Positions 1-7,598 of a stretch of DNA of 17,497 nt are shown here, in pieces. Below the pieces are notes generated by a model, which worked only from the letters and a program-made list of their open reading frames with translations, was not told the DNA's origin and searched no databases. Origin of the DNA: Chrysochromulina tobinii (taxonomy: Eukaryota; Haptophyta; Prymnesiales; Chrysochromulinaceae). The first letter of the stretch is position 1. Each line of letters opens with the position of its first letter. The DNA lies in NCBI GenBank assembly GCA_001275005.1, contig JWZX01003255.1:1-17497 (forward strand), given 5' to 3'. Made by a program: the position numbers and the translations under genes.

Positions 1-12
1 GTTTGACTCTAG

Positions 13-295
13 GGTTTTGGGGACGGAGGGAAAGACGATGGCCGAGGCGGCGAAGGCGGAGGCGGTGAAGTCGGTGGAGATAGAGGAGATGACGGCGGTG
101 CAGATGGCGGTGGCGATGGCGGCGATGGCGAAGACGGTGAAGGCAGTAAAAATGGCAGGGGTGACGACGGTAGAGATGACGGTGGGGGCGCAGGCGATGG
201 CGGTGATGGCGAAGGCGGTGACGGCAACGGCGGTGACGGCAGTGGTGACGGCAGTGGAGGCGATGGCGGTGGACATGGTGGGGACGACGGTTAAG
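13..295. repeat. GGNGAY low-complexity tract, possible Gly/Asp-rich or Ser/Pro-rich exon
   Basis: The tract is built from degenerate GGYGAYGGN-type triplets. Because the unit is a multiple of three, several frames stay open. The plus frame starting at base 13 reads Gly/Asp/Glu-rich and ends at TAA 293-295; it has no ATG and is preceded by TGA and TAG, the TAG lying in CTCTAG, which could be a splice acceptor. The other plus frame (17-427) reads Ala/Val/Met-rich and looks like a shadow. The minus frame (290 down to 9) reads Ser/Pro-rich with SPPSP runs, like the hydroxyproline-rich linkers of algal wall proteins, and ends at TAG 9-11. It also lacks an ATG. I cannot decide which strand, if any, is coding; a terminal exon on one of them is the likeliest reading. 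Confidence 0.6.
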
Positions 296-430
296 ACGGC
301 TGTGGTGACGGCGGCGCCGTTAATAGCTTACAGCCCTGCTCACCTGTGCTCTGAGTGTGTCGTCGACGGTGTATATAACGCGGGCGGGCGGGTCTACCAT
401 TTATGGTGTAAAGTGACCGACCCGTAAAGG

Positions 431-650
431 CTGATCGAAAGTACGGAGATAAGAGGGAACGGGGGTCTTCGAGCTTTCGGAAGCCGTGTTACGCTATTTC
501 GTATTTGCTTTCGACGACAGGGCGGTTCTGTGTACACGCGCGACACGGAACACGCAAACACGCCCGACGCCGGACGCGCGGTGTCCGCGTTGTGTCCGCG
601 ACTTGGATCTTTGGTGTCGATTTCTAACCCTTGCATACTTTCGAGAAAGT
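431..650. other. spacer downstream of the sulfotransferase gene
   Basis: This is the presumed 3' flank and 3' UTR of the minus-strand sulfotransferase. It is less GC-rich than the genes and has CACGC/ACACGCG-type short repeats at about 530-600. I see no gene or RNA gene in it. Confidence 0.4.
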
Positions 651-1964
651 CTACTCACACACGTCGAAGACGCGGCAAAACTCCGCAAAATCCGTACGCA
701 CTCGCTCCTCTGTCAGCCCCAAAGCGTCCAGAGCCACCTTTGTGGGGGCGCCCAGCCGATGCTGTGGCCGCGAAGCTACATGCTCGGCAACTGCGACCCC
801 GAGCGCCTCGTCGTAGGGCAGCTCAAGCTCCATGTACACGCGTCGCACAGTAGCCACAGGGTCCGCGAGGAGCTCAGAGTACTTGACGACCACCAGCCGC
901 TCAACGCCTCGCTTCCATACGTCGACCAACGCATGGGCGACATCGACGAGGTAATCGTACGTCGCGAGTGCGTGCTGCCTGGCCATGACCTCCTCGTGCC
1001 CAGCCCTCGCCACAAACGAGAGGAGCGCGAGGGAGTGTGAGATGGCAGACTGCACGGTGTCGAGTGGTGTACGGACGGTCACGACGAGCTTCGCACTTGG
1101 AAACTCGCTTCGCAGCGCGCTCAACCACAAGCTGTTGTAGTGTGCCTTGAGGATCCAACGGCGGCGCATCGAAGGCGCACCATGGCCGCCCTCGGAGGGG
1201 GCGTACGAGTAGAGTTGGAGCACCCGGCGCAGATAGCGAAAGAGCGCCAGCTTGCTTGGGCCGTCCTCGCGATGAACGGCTTGGTACTCGGTGTTTCGCC
1301 CACCGATGGCTATGAGCGGAAGCAGCCCGACGCCACACGCTGGGTACAAGACGGCCTCCTCCTCCTGCGCGTCGACTTGAACTTCGTGAAAGCGGTCCGT
1401 GAGTGCTCGCCAGCCTGGTACGAGCCACTCAATGGCTGCGAGTTGCTGGGTGATTCCCCACCTCCGAAAACGGGCCCGAAGGCCATCCGGGTGGACCACG
1501 GGGACTGGCGAATAGAGTTGCCAGAATCGGAGCGTCGAGCTCGCAGGATCGAGAGCAAGCAGCATGTGCAAGAGGGTCGACCCTGTCCGAGGAAGCCCGA
1601 GCACAAAGATTGGTTCCGTTATCGCCACGTCCAAGGGCCGCCTATCCTGTGCCAAAGCTGAGTACACAGTCTGGCGCATCCGTGCTGATCTGGACAAGAG
1701 AGTTTGCAGGAAGATGCAACCGCCAACATTGAGCGGCGACGAGTGGGCGGCCGCTTCGCTCAGCAGGCGGAATGCGCGTTGCACCTCGGCCTCGGCTGTC
1801 TCGAGAAACTCAGAACCTTCAACTTCACGAACCGCGGCGTTGCTCACGACCGGGATACGGAGTCGTCGCAGGTCTTGAGAGAGCCATTCGAAGATCCAGT
1901 CAACTAGGCGCAGCGGCAAAAAACATTTCAATCGAAGCGCAGCTAGTCGCGATGCAGTCGGCAT
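651..1964 (-). CDS. sulfotransferase family protein (Sulfotransfer_3 type)
   Basis: The 437-residue protein should transfer a sulfonyl group from PAPS to a hydroxyl or amino acceptor. The 5'-phosphosulfate-binding loop is clear at residues 119-131 (IFVLGLPRTGSTL), followed by LHMLLALDP, typical of the Sulfotransfer_3 group. FHEVQVDAQEEEAVL (192-206) matches the acidic segment after the loop in this group. WILKAHYNSLWL (270-281) and the 3'-phosphate-binding strand VVTVRTPLDTVQSAISHS (294-311) follow, with Arg298 and Ser307 in the expected places. The length fits a single-domain enzyme. The N-terminus (residues 8-28) is mixed hydrophobic and basic and could be a membrane anchor or an amphipathic helix, but no clear signal peptide is seen. 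The first in-frame ATG was used; the stop is TAG. It lies 97 bases downstream of the PLD-like gene on the same strand. The acceptor (polysaccharide, lipid or small molecule) cannot be told. Confidence 0.88.
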   Translation of the reverse strand: MPTASRLAALRLKCFLPLRLVDWIFEWLSQDLRRLRIPVVSNAAVREVEGSEFLETAEAEVQRAFRLLSEAAAHSSPLNVGGCIFLQTLLSRSARMRQTVYSALAQDRRPLDVAITEPIFVLGLPRTGSTLLHMLLALDPASSTLRFWQLYSPVPVVHPDGLRARFRRWGITQQLAAIEWLVPGWRALTDRFHEVQVDAQEEEAVLYPACGVGLLPLIAIGGRNTEYQAVHREDGPSKLALFRYLRRVLQLYSYAPSEGGHGAPSMRRRWILKAHYNSLWLSALRSEFPSAKLVVTVRTPLDTVQSAISHSLALLSFVARAGHEEVMARQHALATYDYLVDVAHALVDVWKRGVERLVVVKYSELLADPVATVRRVYMELELPYDEALGVAVAEHVASRPQHRLGAPTKVALDALGLTEERVRTDFAEFCRVFDVCE

Positions 1965-2060
1965 CCCGATCGACGACGCACGCGCTCGTGCAAACTCACT
2001 GTGTGGGGGGCGGATAAAGAGGTTTCAAACTTGACCCATATCGGGAAATGTTTCTGATCC

Positions 2061-3920
2061 TCATTGGAAGAGCTCCTCTCTCTGCGCGCGCGCCTCCTCG
2101 TACCACTCCGTGCCAGCTAGGAGCGCCTCGCCCGCCGGCACGCGGCGCGCCTGCGCAAAAAGCTTGGCCATCGAAGCTTCGAGCGTCTCGCAAAAGGTAC
2201 GCTCGCGGATGAGCACGTTGAGCTCGTCGTAGGGCAGCAGCCCGCAGTGCACGGGCAAGTTGAGGCTCCCACGAACGAGATTGGCCGAGCCCAAAAAGGC
2301 AACGGTGGGGGCGGCAGCTCCGGCGGCGCCACTGCTGCCGTCGGCCGTCGCGTCCACCTCCCACGCGAGCATCGCCTTTGCATGCACCATCTCCGGGTGG
2401 AGATAGAGCTCGAGGTTCGGCCAGCGCGCATCGAGCAGAGTCTGCGCCGCTTTGACGTTCTCGTGAGCGTACACGTTTGCTCGCTCAGGCAGCAGCAGCG
2501 CGATGGTCGCGCCGCGGCGCAGCGCATACTCCAAAAGCTCGACACCCCATCGATGGCCGAGGTACGCCATCGTGATGCGGAAGCGCATCAGCCGGCTGTC
2601 GGAGAAGAGCGCGCGGAGCGTCGGCTCGATCTCGTACCGCCGCTGAGAGCGCCGGTTGAGAACGGCTCGAACCGTCGGCTGGTCGCGAGGGAGCCAAGGT
2701 ACCGGTAGCAGCCGCCGCTCCCGCAATGGCACGAGCGAGGGCGCTCGAGACGACGCGGCCGTTGCCTCGACGGCGTGCCGCTCACTCAGCTCATTGCGAG
2801 CACCGCCGGCGGGTAGGCGGTACAGCGGGCGCAGCGGGGCGAGCCGATCCCCGAGCCAGCTGCGGTCGAAGACCAGACTGCGGATGAAGAGGAGCATCTC
2901 ACGGGTGAGGGAGAAGGAGCCGCCGTCGGCCGCTGTCGCGAAGGCTGTCCCGAGGTACGCAGCAGTGGCGGCGAGAACGAGCGTTGTGGTGAGCACGCTC
3001 GCGAGCATACCAGGCTGCTCAGTGATCGTCGCTACCGGCGCCACAGCGAGGGTGAGGGTCGCGCCAAGGACGGTGAGGGTGGTGATGAGGGTGATCGGCG
3101 GCGAGACGATCGCGACGGTGCGTGCAGCACGAATGGAGCCCGCATCCCATGCCGCCGCTCCAAGCTTCAGCTCATCGACTCCCAGCTTGATGACTCCTTG
3201 ATGACTGTTGATGACTCCTTGATGACTGGCGCTGGGCAGAGGTGCGACCGCCACACCGTCGGTGCCCTCGAGCAAGGACGCGCGCAGCTGGCTTGCGTAC
3301 GGTGCAGGAAGCCGCACCGCATAATCGTCCCACTTGGTGAACCGATCGCCGAGGTTCATGCCGCCGAGAATGGCCGAATCCTCTCGAGGCGGTTGCCGCT
3401 GGAAGCAAGCATACTTGCCGTGATCGGGCTTGCTGCCCCAAGCGCAAGAGCACCACTGCCGCTGCTCGTTCGCCAGCTGCGCCACGCGGTCGACCAGCGT
3501 GTCCGTCTTCTCAACGATGCGCGAGATCATGGACACGTACGAGACGTCGAGCTGGAAGCAGACTTGCACGCCACGTGCATGGCCCGCCTCCGTCAGCGCC
3601 GCCAGCACGGCTTCCGAGGACTGTCCGCCCTCGAAAAGGTAGAGGCCGATGTCGATGCGGTCGCCTGCCTGCGTGGCGGCGATCTCGTCCAGGAGCGACT
3701 CGATGCACGCCTCATAGGAATCGAGGAGGCTAATCGGAGGAGCTGCCGTTGAGACTGCGCAGCAGCGCGGTGCGATGGCTCTTCTTTGAGCGGCAGGGAG
3801 TGGCACCACGAAGCTCAAGCCATTGCTGGCGGTCGTTGGCACAACGAGCAGCGGTGCCTTCGGCGTCGCCGTCGGCAAGAGCACCGCGGAAAGCACAAAG
3901 CCATCGAAGATGCGCAGCAT
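2061..3920 (-). CDS. phospholipase D-like (HKD superfamily) membrane protein, cardiolipin synthase-like
   Basis: The 619-residue protein has two PLD-type catalytic halves. The first has HGK at 167-169 and GGMNLGDRF at 186-194, followed by DDYAVRL, resembling ClsB-type cardiolipin synthases. The second has HAK at 513-515, GSANL at 544-548 and ELNVLI at 566-571. In both, the Asp expected five residues after the Lys is absent (Gln174 and Trp520), so activity is uncertain. Two hydrophobic segments, about 268-298 and 304-330, lie between the halves and probably span a membrane. The N-terminus (MLRIFDGFVLSAVLLP, then an Ala/Ser/Pro/Arg-rich stretch to about 62) looks like a signal or bipartite plastid-targeting leader. 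Residues 232-245 hold a duplicated SHQGVI(N/K) unit from a 21-base tandem repeat. Such enzymes transfer or hydrolyse phosphatidyl groups; this one could be a phospholipid synthase, a phospholipase or an inactive homologue. Start is the first ATG, 159 bases from the divergent methyltransferase. Confidence 0.8.
   Translation of the reverse strand: MLRIFDGFVLSAVLLPTATPKAPLLVVPTTASNGLSFVVPLPAAQRRAIAPRCCAVSTAAPPISLLDSYEACIESLLDEIAATQAGDRIDIGLYLFEGGQSSEAVLAALTEAGHARGVQVCFQLDVSYVSMISRIVEKTDTLVDRVAQLANEQRQWCSCAWGSKPDHGKYACFQRQPPREDSAILGGMNLGDRFTKWDDYAVRLPAPYASQLRASLLEGTDGVAVAPLPSASHQGVINSHQGVIKLGVDELKLGAAAWDAGSIRAARTVAIVSPPITLITTLTVLGATLTLAVAPVATITEQPGMLASVLTTTLVLAATAAYLGTAFATAADGGSFSLTREMLLFIRSLVFDRSWLGDRLAPLRPLYRLPAGGARNELSERHAVEATAASSRAPSLVPLRERRLLPVPWLPRDQPTVRAVLNRRSQRRYEIEPTLRALFSDSRLMRFRITMAYLGHRWGVELLEYALRRGATIALLLPERANVYAHENVKAAQTLLDARWPNLELYLHPEMVHAKAMLAWEVDATADGSSGAAGAAAPTVAFLGSANLVRGSLNLPVHCGLLPYDELNVLIRERTFCETLEASMAKLFAQARRVPAGEALLAGTEWYEEARAQREELFQ
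3187..3228 (-). repeat. 21-base tandem duplication inside the PLD-like gene
   Basis: Two perfect copies of a 21-base unit (3187-3207 and 3208-3228). Each unit itself contains TTGATGACT twice. The duplication keeps frame and gives the repeated SHQGVI peptide between the first catalytic half and the membrane segments. Confidence 0.9.
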
Positions 3921-4079
3921 CTTTCCTTCACGCGTCTAGTTAGTGTCGATTCGAGTTTTCAAGAAGTCCCAAATAGGGAGTGCTCTTCCGTTGCGAGCCG
4001 GAACCGTCGTAACCACATCCTCATCGGGTTTGCCCTGGCAAATGAACTGTGATCACACGCGCGTCCGAAGAGGGACGTC
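3921..4079. promoter_or_regulatory. short divergent promoter region
   Basis: These 159 bases separate the ATG of the PLD-like gene (minus) from the ATG of the methyltransferase gene (plus), so they must hold both 5' UTRs and at least the core promoters. The middle (about 3935-3975) is less GC-rich than the flanking genes. No TATA box or known operator can be assigned with confidence. Confidence 0.45.
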
Positions 4080-5366
4080 ATGAAAGCCGCTGCCTTGCTC
4101 GCCTCGCCGACGGCGACACCCGCCGAGATCGAGGCTGCGCTCGAGGCCGTCGTGCATGGCGATGCCACGAGCGAGTTTGTCAAGGCCTTTGGGCCGCGGC
4201 GCCTCGTCAAGGCCCTGGCCAGCGGCCGCTTGACTGACCGGGCCGCAGAGCTTGCTGATGAGCTGCTCAGTGCAGCTGGCGCCACCGTCGGCCTCGCGCC
4301 GTCGCTCGAATTCACCGACGTCTTGCACCACGAAGAGCTCTATCCGGATGAGGTGATCGACCTCTCGAGTGACCCGCCGAGCACGCCAGCAGCAGCGAGT
4401 GATGAGGATTGCCGGCTGCACTTGAGGCTCGGCGGCGGCAGCGGCGCCGCCTTCTGGCCACCGTCGGGGCGCGTCGTGTGGGACGCTCCGACGGAGGCGG
4501 CAGCGGTGGCGATCGCCGAGGCACCCACTCTGCGGCTGGCCAATCCGTCGCGGCGCTACCGAATCGGCTCCGAGATTGAATGCAAGGTGTGGCCAGCGGC
4601 GGTGATGCTCGGCCGCTGGCTCTGGCAGCATCAGCAGCTGGTGCGTGGTCGGTCGGTGCTCGAGCTGGGTTGCGGAGTGGGCACGGCAGGCCTCGCGGCC
4701 GCCAAGTGCGGCGCGAGCCTCGTCGCGATGACTGACATCAACCCTGCGGCGCTACGCTGCGCGCGAGAGAACTGTGCCAAGAATGGGGCACGGGTGCAAC
4801 AAGCGGTGCGGGTGGCGTGGCTCGACTGGGCGCAGCCGCCGGTCCTCGAAGCCGCTCCTGCGCCGGCACTTGCGCTCGCGGACGGGTGCGGCATGGCGGC
4901 GAGCAGCTGCGCCCACGGCGCGTCTGCCCATGACGGCGCGTCTGCCCATGACGGCGCGTCTGCCCATGACGGCGCGTCTGCCCATGACGGCGCGTCTGCC
5001 CATGACGTCGCGTCTGAGGACGACTCCTGTGCGTCGCTGCTGCGTGAGCGATTCGAGGTCATCGTCCTTGCCGACGTGGTGAACGCCGAAGGGTTGCCCG
5101 AGCTCGTGTACCGGATGCTCAACCTCTACCTGGCGCCGGAAGGGCTGGTGCTCATGGCGTGCCCGAAGCCGCGCCATCGGCACACAGTCGAACGGCTGTG
5201 CGGGCTCCTTCTCGAGGGAGGTGCCTTTGAGGCGCGTCTGGCTGAGATGCCAGCATGGGCGACGCAAGGTCTTGAGGAGGCGGCCGTGATCGAGCATCAG
5301 CTCGTGCTCGCACAGTGGGCGCGTGGCGCCGAGCCGTCCTCACCCGCACCCCTGCCCGCGGCTTGA
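4080..5366 (+). CDS. SAM-dependent methyltransferase, Methyltransf_16 (METTL21/FAM86-like)
   Basis: The 428-residue protein has a helical N-terminal part (1-100) of no recognised family and a class I methyltransferase domain from about 160. The WPAAVMLGRWL segment (171-181) is the family's usual lead-in. Motif I is VLELGCGVGTAGLAAA (193-208), and TDINPAAL (218-225) supplies the acidic residue that would hold the SAM ribose. FEVIVLADVVN (325-335) matches the strand with the family's DxxY motif, but the Tyr is replaced by Asn. Relatives methylate lysines on translation factors or chaperones; the substrate here is unknown. Residues 280-309 are five GASAHD repeats in an Ala/Asp-rich insertion between the SAM-binding strands and the catalytic strand. 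Being hydrophilic, this is probably a surface loop. The first ATG after the short divergent promoter was taken as start; the stop is TGA. Confidence 0.82.
   Translation: MKAAALLASPTATPAEIEAALEAVVHGDATSEFVKAFGPRRLVKALASGRLTDRAAELADELLSAAGATVGLAPSLEFTDVLHHEELYPDEVIDLSSDPPSTPAAASDEDCRLHLRLGGGSGAAFWPPSGRVVWDAPTEAAAVAIAEAPTLRLANPSRRYRIGSEIECKVWPAAVMLGRWLWQHQQLVRGRSVLELGCGVGTAGLAAAKCGASLVAMTDINPAALRCARENCAKNGARVQQAVRVAWLDWAQPPVLEAAPAPALALADGCGMAASSCAHGASAHDGASAHDGASAHDGASAHDGASAHDVASEDDSCASLLRERFEVIVLADVVNAEGLPELVYRMLNLYLAPEGLVLMACPKPRHRHTVERLCGLLLEGGAFEARLAEMPAWATQGLEEAAVIEHQLVLAQWARGAEPSSPAPLPAA
4917..5015 (+). repeat. 18-base minisatellite, five copies plus a partial one, inside the methyltransferase
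   Basis: Five perfect in-tandem copies of GGCGCGTCTGCCCATGAC occupy 4917-5006, and a degenerate half copy follows to 5015. The copies are identical at the DNA level, which points to recent expansion or homogenisation. They encode GASAHD units. Confidence 0.95.
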
Positions 5367-5431
5367 TCCAGTGGGTCGCTCATGTGGAGAAAAATCTAAA
5401 AGAAAATCTAAAATGATACCGCACCGACACC

Positions 5432-5685
5432 TTTACCGACACACTGGCGGCCTCTTCTGAGACGGCCGCGGGGAGCGGTCGGCTCCGGGGCTGCGACTGT
5501 TGAGTCGGCCGCGGTTTCGGTCGTCGCGCTGTCGTGCGGGTTCCGGGTGGTGGGTTTGGATCCGGGATGCGGGATGGTAGTGAGGTTCGTCTGTGTGATC
5601 CGTGTGCCCGTGTGCGCCCGTGTGTCCCGTGTGTGTCCCGTGTGTGCCCCGGCTCCCCCCGGTGTCTTTTTACCGACACACTGGC
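5432..5685. repeat. pair of 17-base direct repeats flanking about 220 bases
   Basis: TTTACCGACACACTGGC occurs at 5432-5448 and again at 5669-5685. The enclosed DNA contains CGGCCGCGG twice and a GTGTG-rich tract. It is too small for an LTR element with an internal gene; it may be a solo element or a remnant of duplication. Confidence 0.7.
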
Positions 5686-5690
5686 CGACT

Positions 5691-5712
5691 GGTACCGGTA
5701 CCGGTACCGGTA
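5691..5712. repeat. (TACCGG)n microsatellite
   Basis: About 3.5 copies of the self-complementary hexamer unit in GGTACCGGTACC phase. The same motif recurs near 9964-9985 and 12527-12542. Confidence 0.9.
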
Positions 5713-5774
5713 AAACTTTAATTTGTCTCAAGTCTACTTTGGGACACTAAATATGTAATGTTAGCCGTCCACAC

Positions 5775-7499
5775 ATGGGCCCGCCGCCGGCGGAGGAGGC
5801 CACCGAGCCGCTAGTGCCGGGCGCGCTAAAATCGGATACATATGCTGTGCGCAGCCGTGTCGCCTTCGATGATGCCGAAGAAGAGGCCATCCGCTTTCCC
5901 GCTAGGCTCGTAGATGCCACCGCTGCGGGCACACCCTCGACCACAGGCAGGGCCTCCGAGGCCGACGGGCCAGCGAGCACACATGCGCTCTATTGCTTTG
6001 CCGCCATCGGCTTCGCCAACGTCATTTGCCAGGCCATTTTCAGCGTGCTGCCTACCTTCTTCCCTCCGGTGGCCAAGTCCAAAGGGATGAGCGACTTCGT
6101 GTTGGGCGTCTCGTTTGCGGCGATGCCCGCGGTCGTGTTCAGCGTCTCGGCGATCGCCGACCAGATCATGTACGCGTACGGCCGCCGACGCATCTTCATC
6201 CTAGGCAATGCGATCACGGCGGCATTCACGGCGCTGCTCGGCGCGGCGACGCTGATGCCCGACGGCGCGCCATTCGCCGCCTTCTGCCTCGTCTCGCAGA
6301 TTGGGCAGGGCTTTGGAAGCGCGCTCGCTGAGGCGTCGAGCTTCGCGCTTATCGCGGAGCTCTTCCCGCGTCGAGTCACCTTCTATTTCGGTTTGAACGA
6401 GACGTTCACAGGTCTCGGGGTGGCAATAGGGCCGCCGATTGGGGGGTTGCTCTTTGCGATCGGGGGCTTCTGGTGCCCGTTTGTCACGCTTGCGTGCGCC
6501 CTGCTGCCGGGGATCGTCTTCATCCATGTCGCCTTACGGCCCTCGGCGGCCGAGGGCTTCAAGGACGAGGTAGAGGGCGTCGAGGACGACGTGAGCGAGG
6601 CGGGGAGCGTGCTCACGGTCCTGCGTGTGCCAGGCGTCGCCACCATCATGCTTGCATGCGTCCTCGCCGAGTCGGCCATTACCTTCCTCATGCCCACCTT
6701 TGCAGAGCACGCCCTCGCCACAGGCCTCGGCACCTCAGCGCCCGCCATTGGTATGTACTTCACCGCGAACGCACTGCTGTACACCGTGGGCGCTCCACTC
6801 GTCGGTCTGTTCACGACGCCCGCGAATGCTCGCCGCATGATCGTGTGCGGCATGGTCATCCTGAGCGGCGCGTGCTTTCTCATCGGGCCGAGTGAGTGGG
6901 TGCGCCCCGCCCTCGCCGATGTACCTGCGCGTGGGGTGGTCCTCTTCGGCTTTGCCTTGCTAGGGCTGGGCGAGGGGCTCGCGATGGCACCGCTCATGGA
7001 GGACATGATGGTCTCGTGCGGGGCCAACAGCTCCGCGTACCTCAACTCGCTCTCGGGGCTGATGGCCGCCTCGTTCGCGCTCGGCCAGGTCGTCGGCCCG
7101 CTCGCCGGCACTATTCTGACCGCATGGCTCGGCTTCCACCGATCGTCCACGGCGCTCGCCACGGCGCTCTCCCTCTACACGATGGGTCTGCTCCTCTTCG
7201 GAGGCCGGCTGGGCGGCGCAACCGAACCCAGCCTCGATGGAGCTTCTCGCTCGCCCTACTCGCCCTGGACACCATGGCGCAGCGTATCCTTGCCGTACTC
7301 GCCCTTGACACGAAGGCGCAGCGTGTCCTCACCACTCTCGCCTTTGGCACGAGGGCGCAGCGCCAAGTGGGCGGCACGGCTAAATGCGGGCGATACGGAC
7401 GCGAGCGAGCGCCATGGTGAGCGCCAAGAACCTCCACGCTGGCGCCGCTCATCGCAATCAAGTGAAACGTCCGACGTAGTGCGCCAGTGGAACGTCTAA
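5775..7499 (+). CDS. MFS transporter, SLC18B1 (vesicular amine/polyamine)-like
   Basis: The 574-residue protein has a cytosolic N-terminal tail (1-69), then twelve predicted membrane segments, roughly 70-93, 108-134, 139-160, 165-190, 204-230, 234-255, 284-308, 322-347, 354-372, 386-408, 423-450 and 456-477. A motif-A-like loop lies between the second and third segments (Asp129, Gly136, Arg137-139). ETFTGLGVAIGPPIGG (209-224) in the fifth segment closely matches the SLC18 family and best the SLC18B1 branch. Members are proton antiporters that load amines into vesicles; SLC18B1 has been described as a polyamine transporter. The C-terminal tail (478-574) holds three 13-residue repeats rich in Ser-Pro and RRRS, possible phosphorylation sites. 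The gene is followed after 99 bases by a polyamine-type permease on the same strand. Substrate and organelle are inferred from the family only. The stop is TAA. Confidence 0.85.
   Translation: MGPPPAEEATEPLVPGALKSDTYAVRSRVAFDDAEEEAIRFPARLVDATAAGTPSTTGRASEADGPASTHALYCFAAIGFANVICQAIFSVLPTFFPPVAKSKGMSDFVLGVSFAAMPAVVFSVSAIADQIMYAYGRRRIFILGNAITAAFTALLGAATLMPDGAPFAAFCLVSQIGQGFGSALAEASSFALIAELFPRRVTFYFGLNETFTGLGVAIGPPIGGLLFAIGGFWCPFVTLACALLPGIVFIHVALRPSAAEGFKDEVEGVEDDVSEAGSVLTVLRVPGVATIMLACVLAESAITFLMPTFAEHALATGLGTSAPAIGMYFTANALLYTVGAPLVGLFTTPANARRMIVCGMVILSGACFLIGPSEWVRPALADVPARGVVLFGFALLGLGEGLAMAPLMEDMMVSCGANSSAYLNSLSGLMAASFALGQVVGPLAGTILTAWLGFHRSSTALATALSLYTMGLLLFGGRLGGATEPSLDGASRSPYSPWTPWRSVSLPYSPLTRRRSVSSPLSPLARGRSAKWAARLNAGDTDASERHGERQEPPRWRRSSQSSETSDVVRQWNV
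7257..7363 (+). repeat. 39-base tandem repeat, about 2.7 copies, in the MFS C-terminal tail
   Basis: Units start at 7257, 7296 and 7335 (the last is partial and diverged). Each encodes 13 residues of the pattern YSPxTxxRSVSxP. The copies differ at several bases, so this expansion is older than the one in the methyltransferase gene. Confidence 0.85.
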
Positions 7500-7598
7500 G
7501 TTGTGGCGCGACGCACGGTGGCGCCCCGGCCTCGGCAAAATTAGAGAGCAATTTCACAGCAAAGAAGTCGTCAATTCACGAGGCGAGTCATCCGGCGC

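Larger units (their letters stand above)
5367..5774. other. repeat-rich spacer between methyltransferase and MFS genes
   Basis: No gene is supported here. The spacer holds a repeated AAAATCTAAAA motif (about 5390-5411) and two direct copies of TTTACCGACACACTGGC (5432-5448 and 5669-5685). Between them lies a GTGTGCCC/GTGTGTCCC tract (about 5592-5650). A (TACCGG)n run follows at 5691-5712, then a T/A-richer stretch (5713-5765) directly before the MFS ATG that is the likeliest place for its promoter. Open frames on the minus strand read through repeats only. Confidence 0.6.

Noticed and set aside
372-378. TATATAA on the plus strand as a TATA box
   Set aside because: No supported plus-strand gene starts downstream; the next gene lies on the opposite strand and ends toward it.
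486-1040. Plus-strand frame of 184 codons
   Set aside because: Largely overlaps the well-supported sulfotransferase on the other strand and has no recognisable motif.
4917-5015. Possible CRISPR-like array
   Set aside because: The 18-base units follow each other without spacers, keep reading frame and lie inside a gene; this is a minisatellite.
6383-7162. Minus-strand frame of 259 codons
   Set aside because: Antisense to the MFS transporter, whose membrane segments and SLC18 motif are clear.
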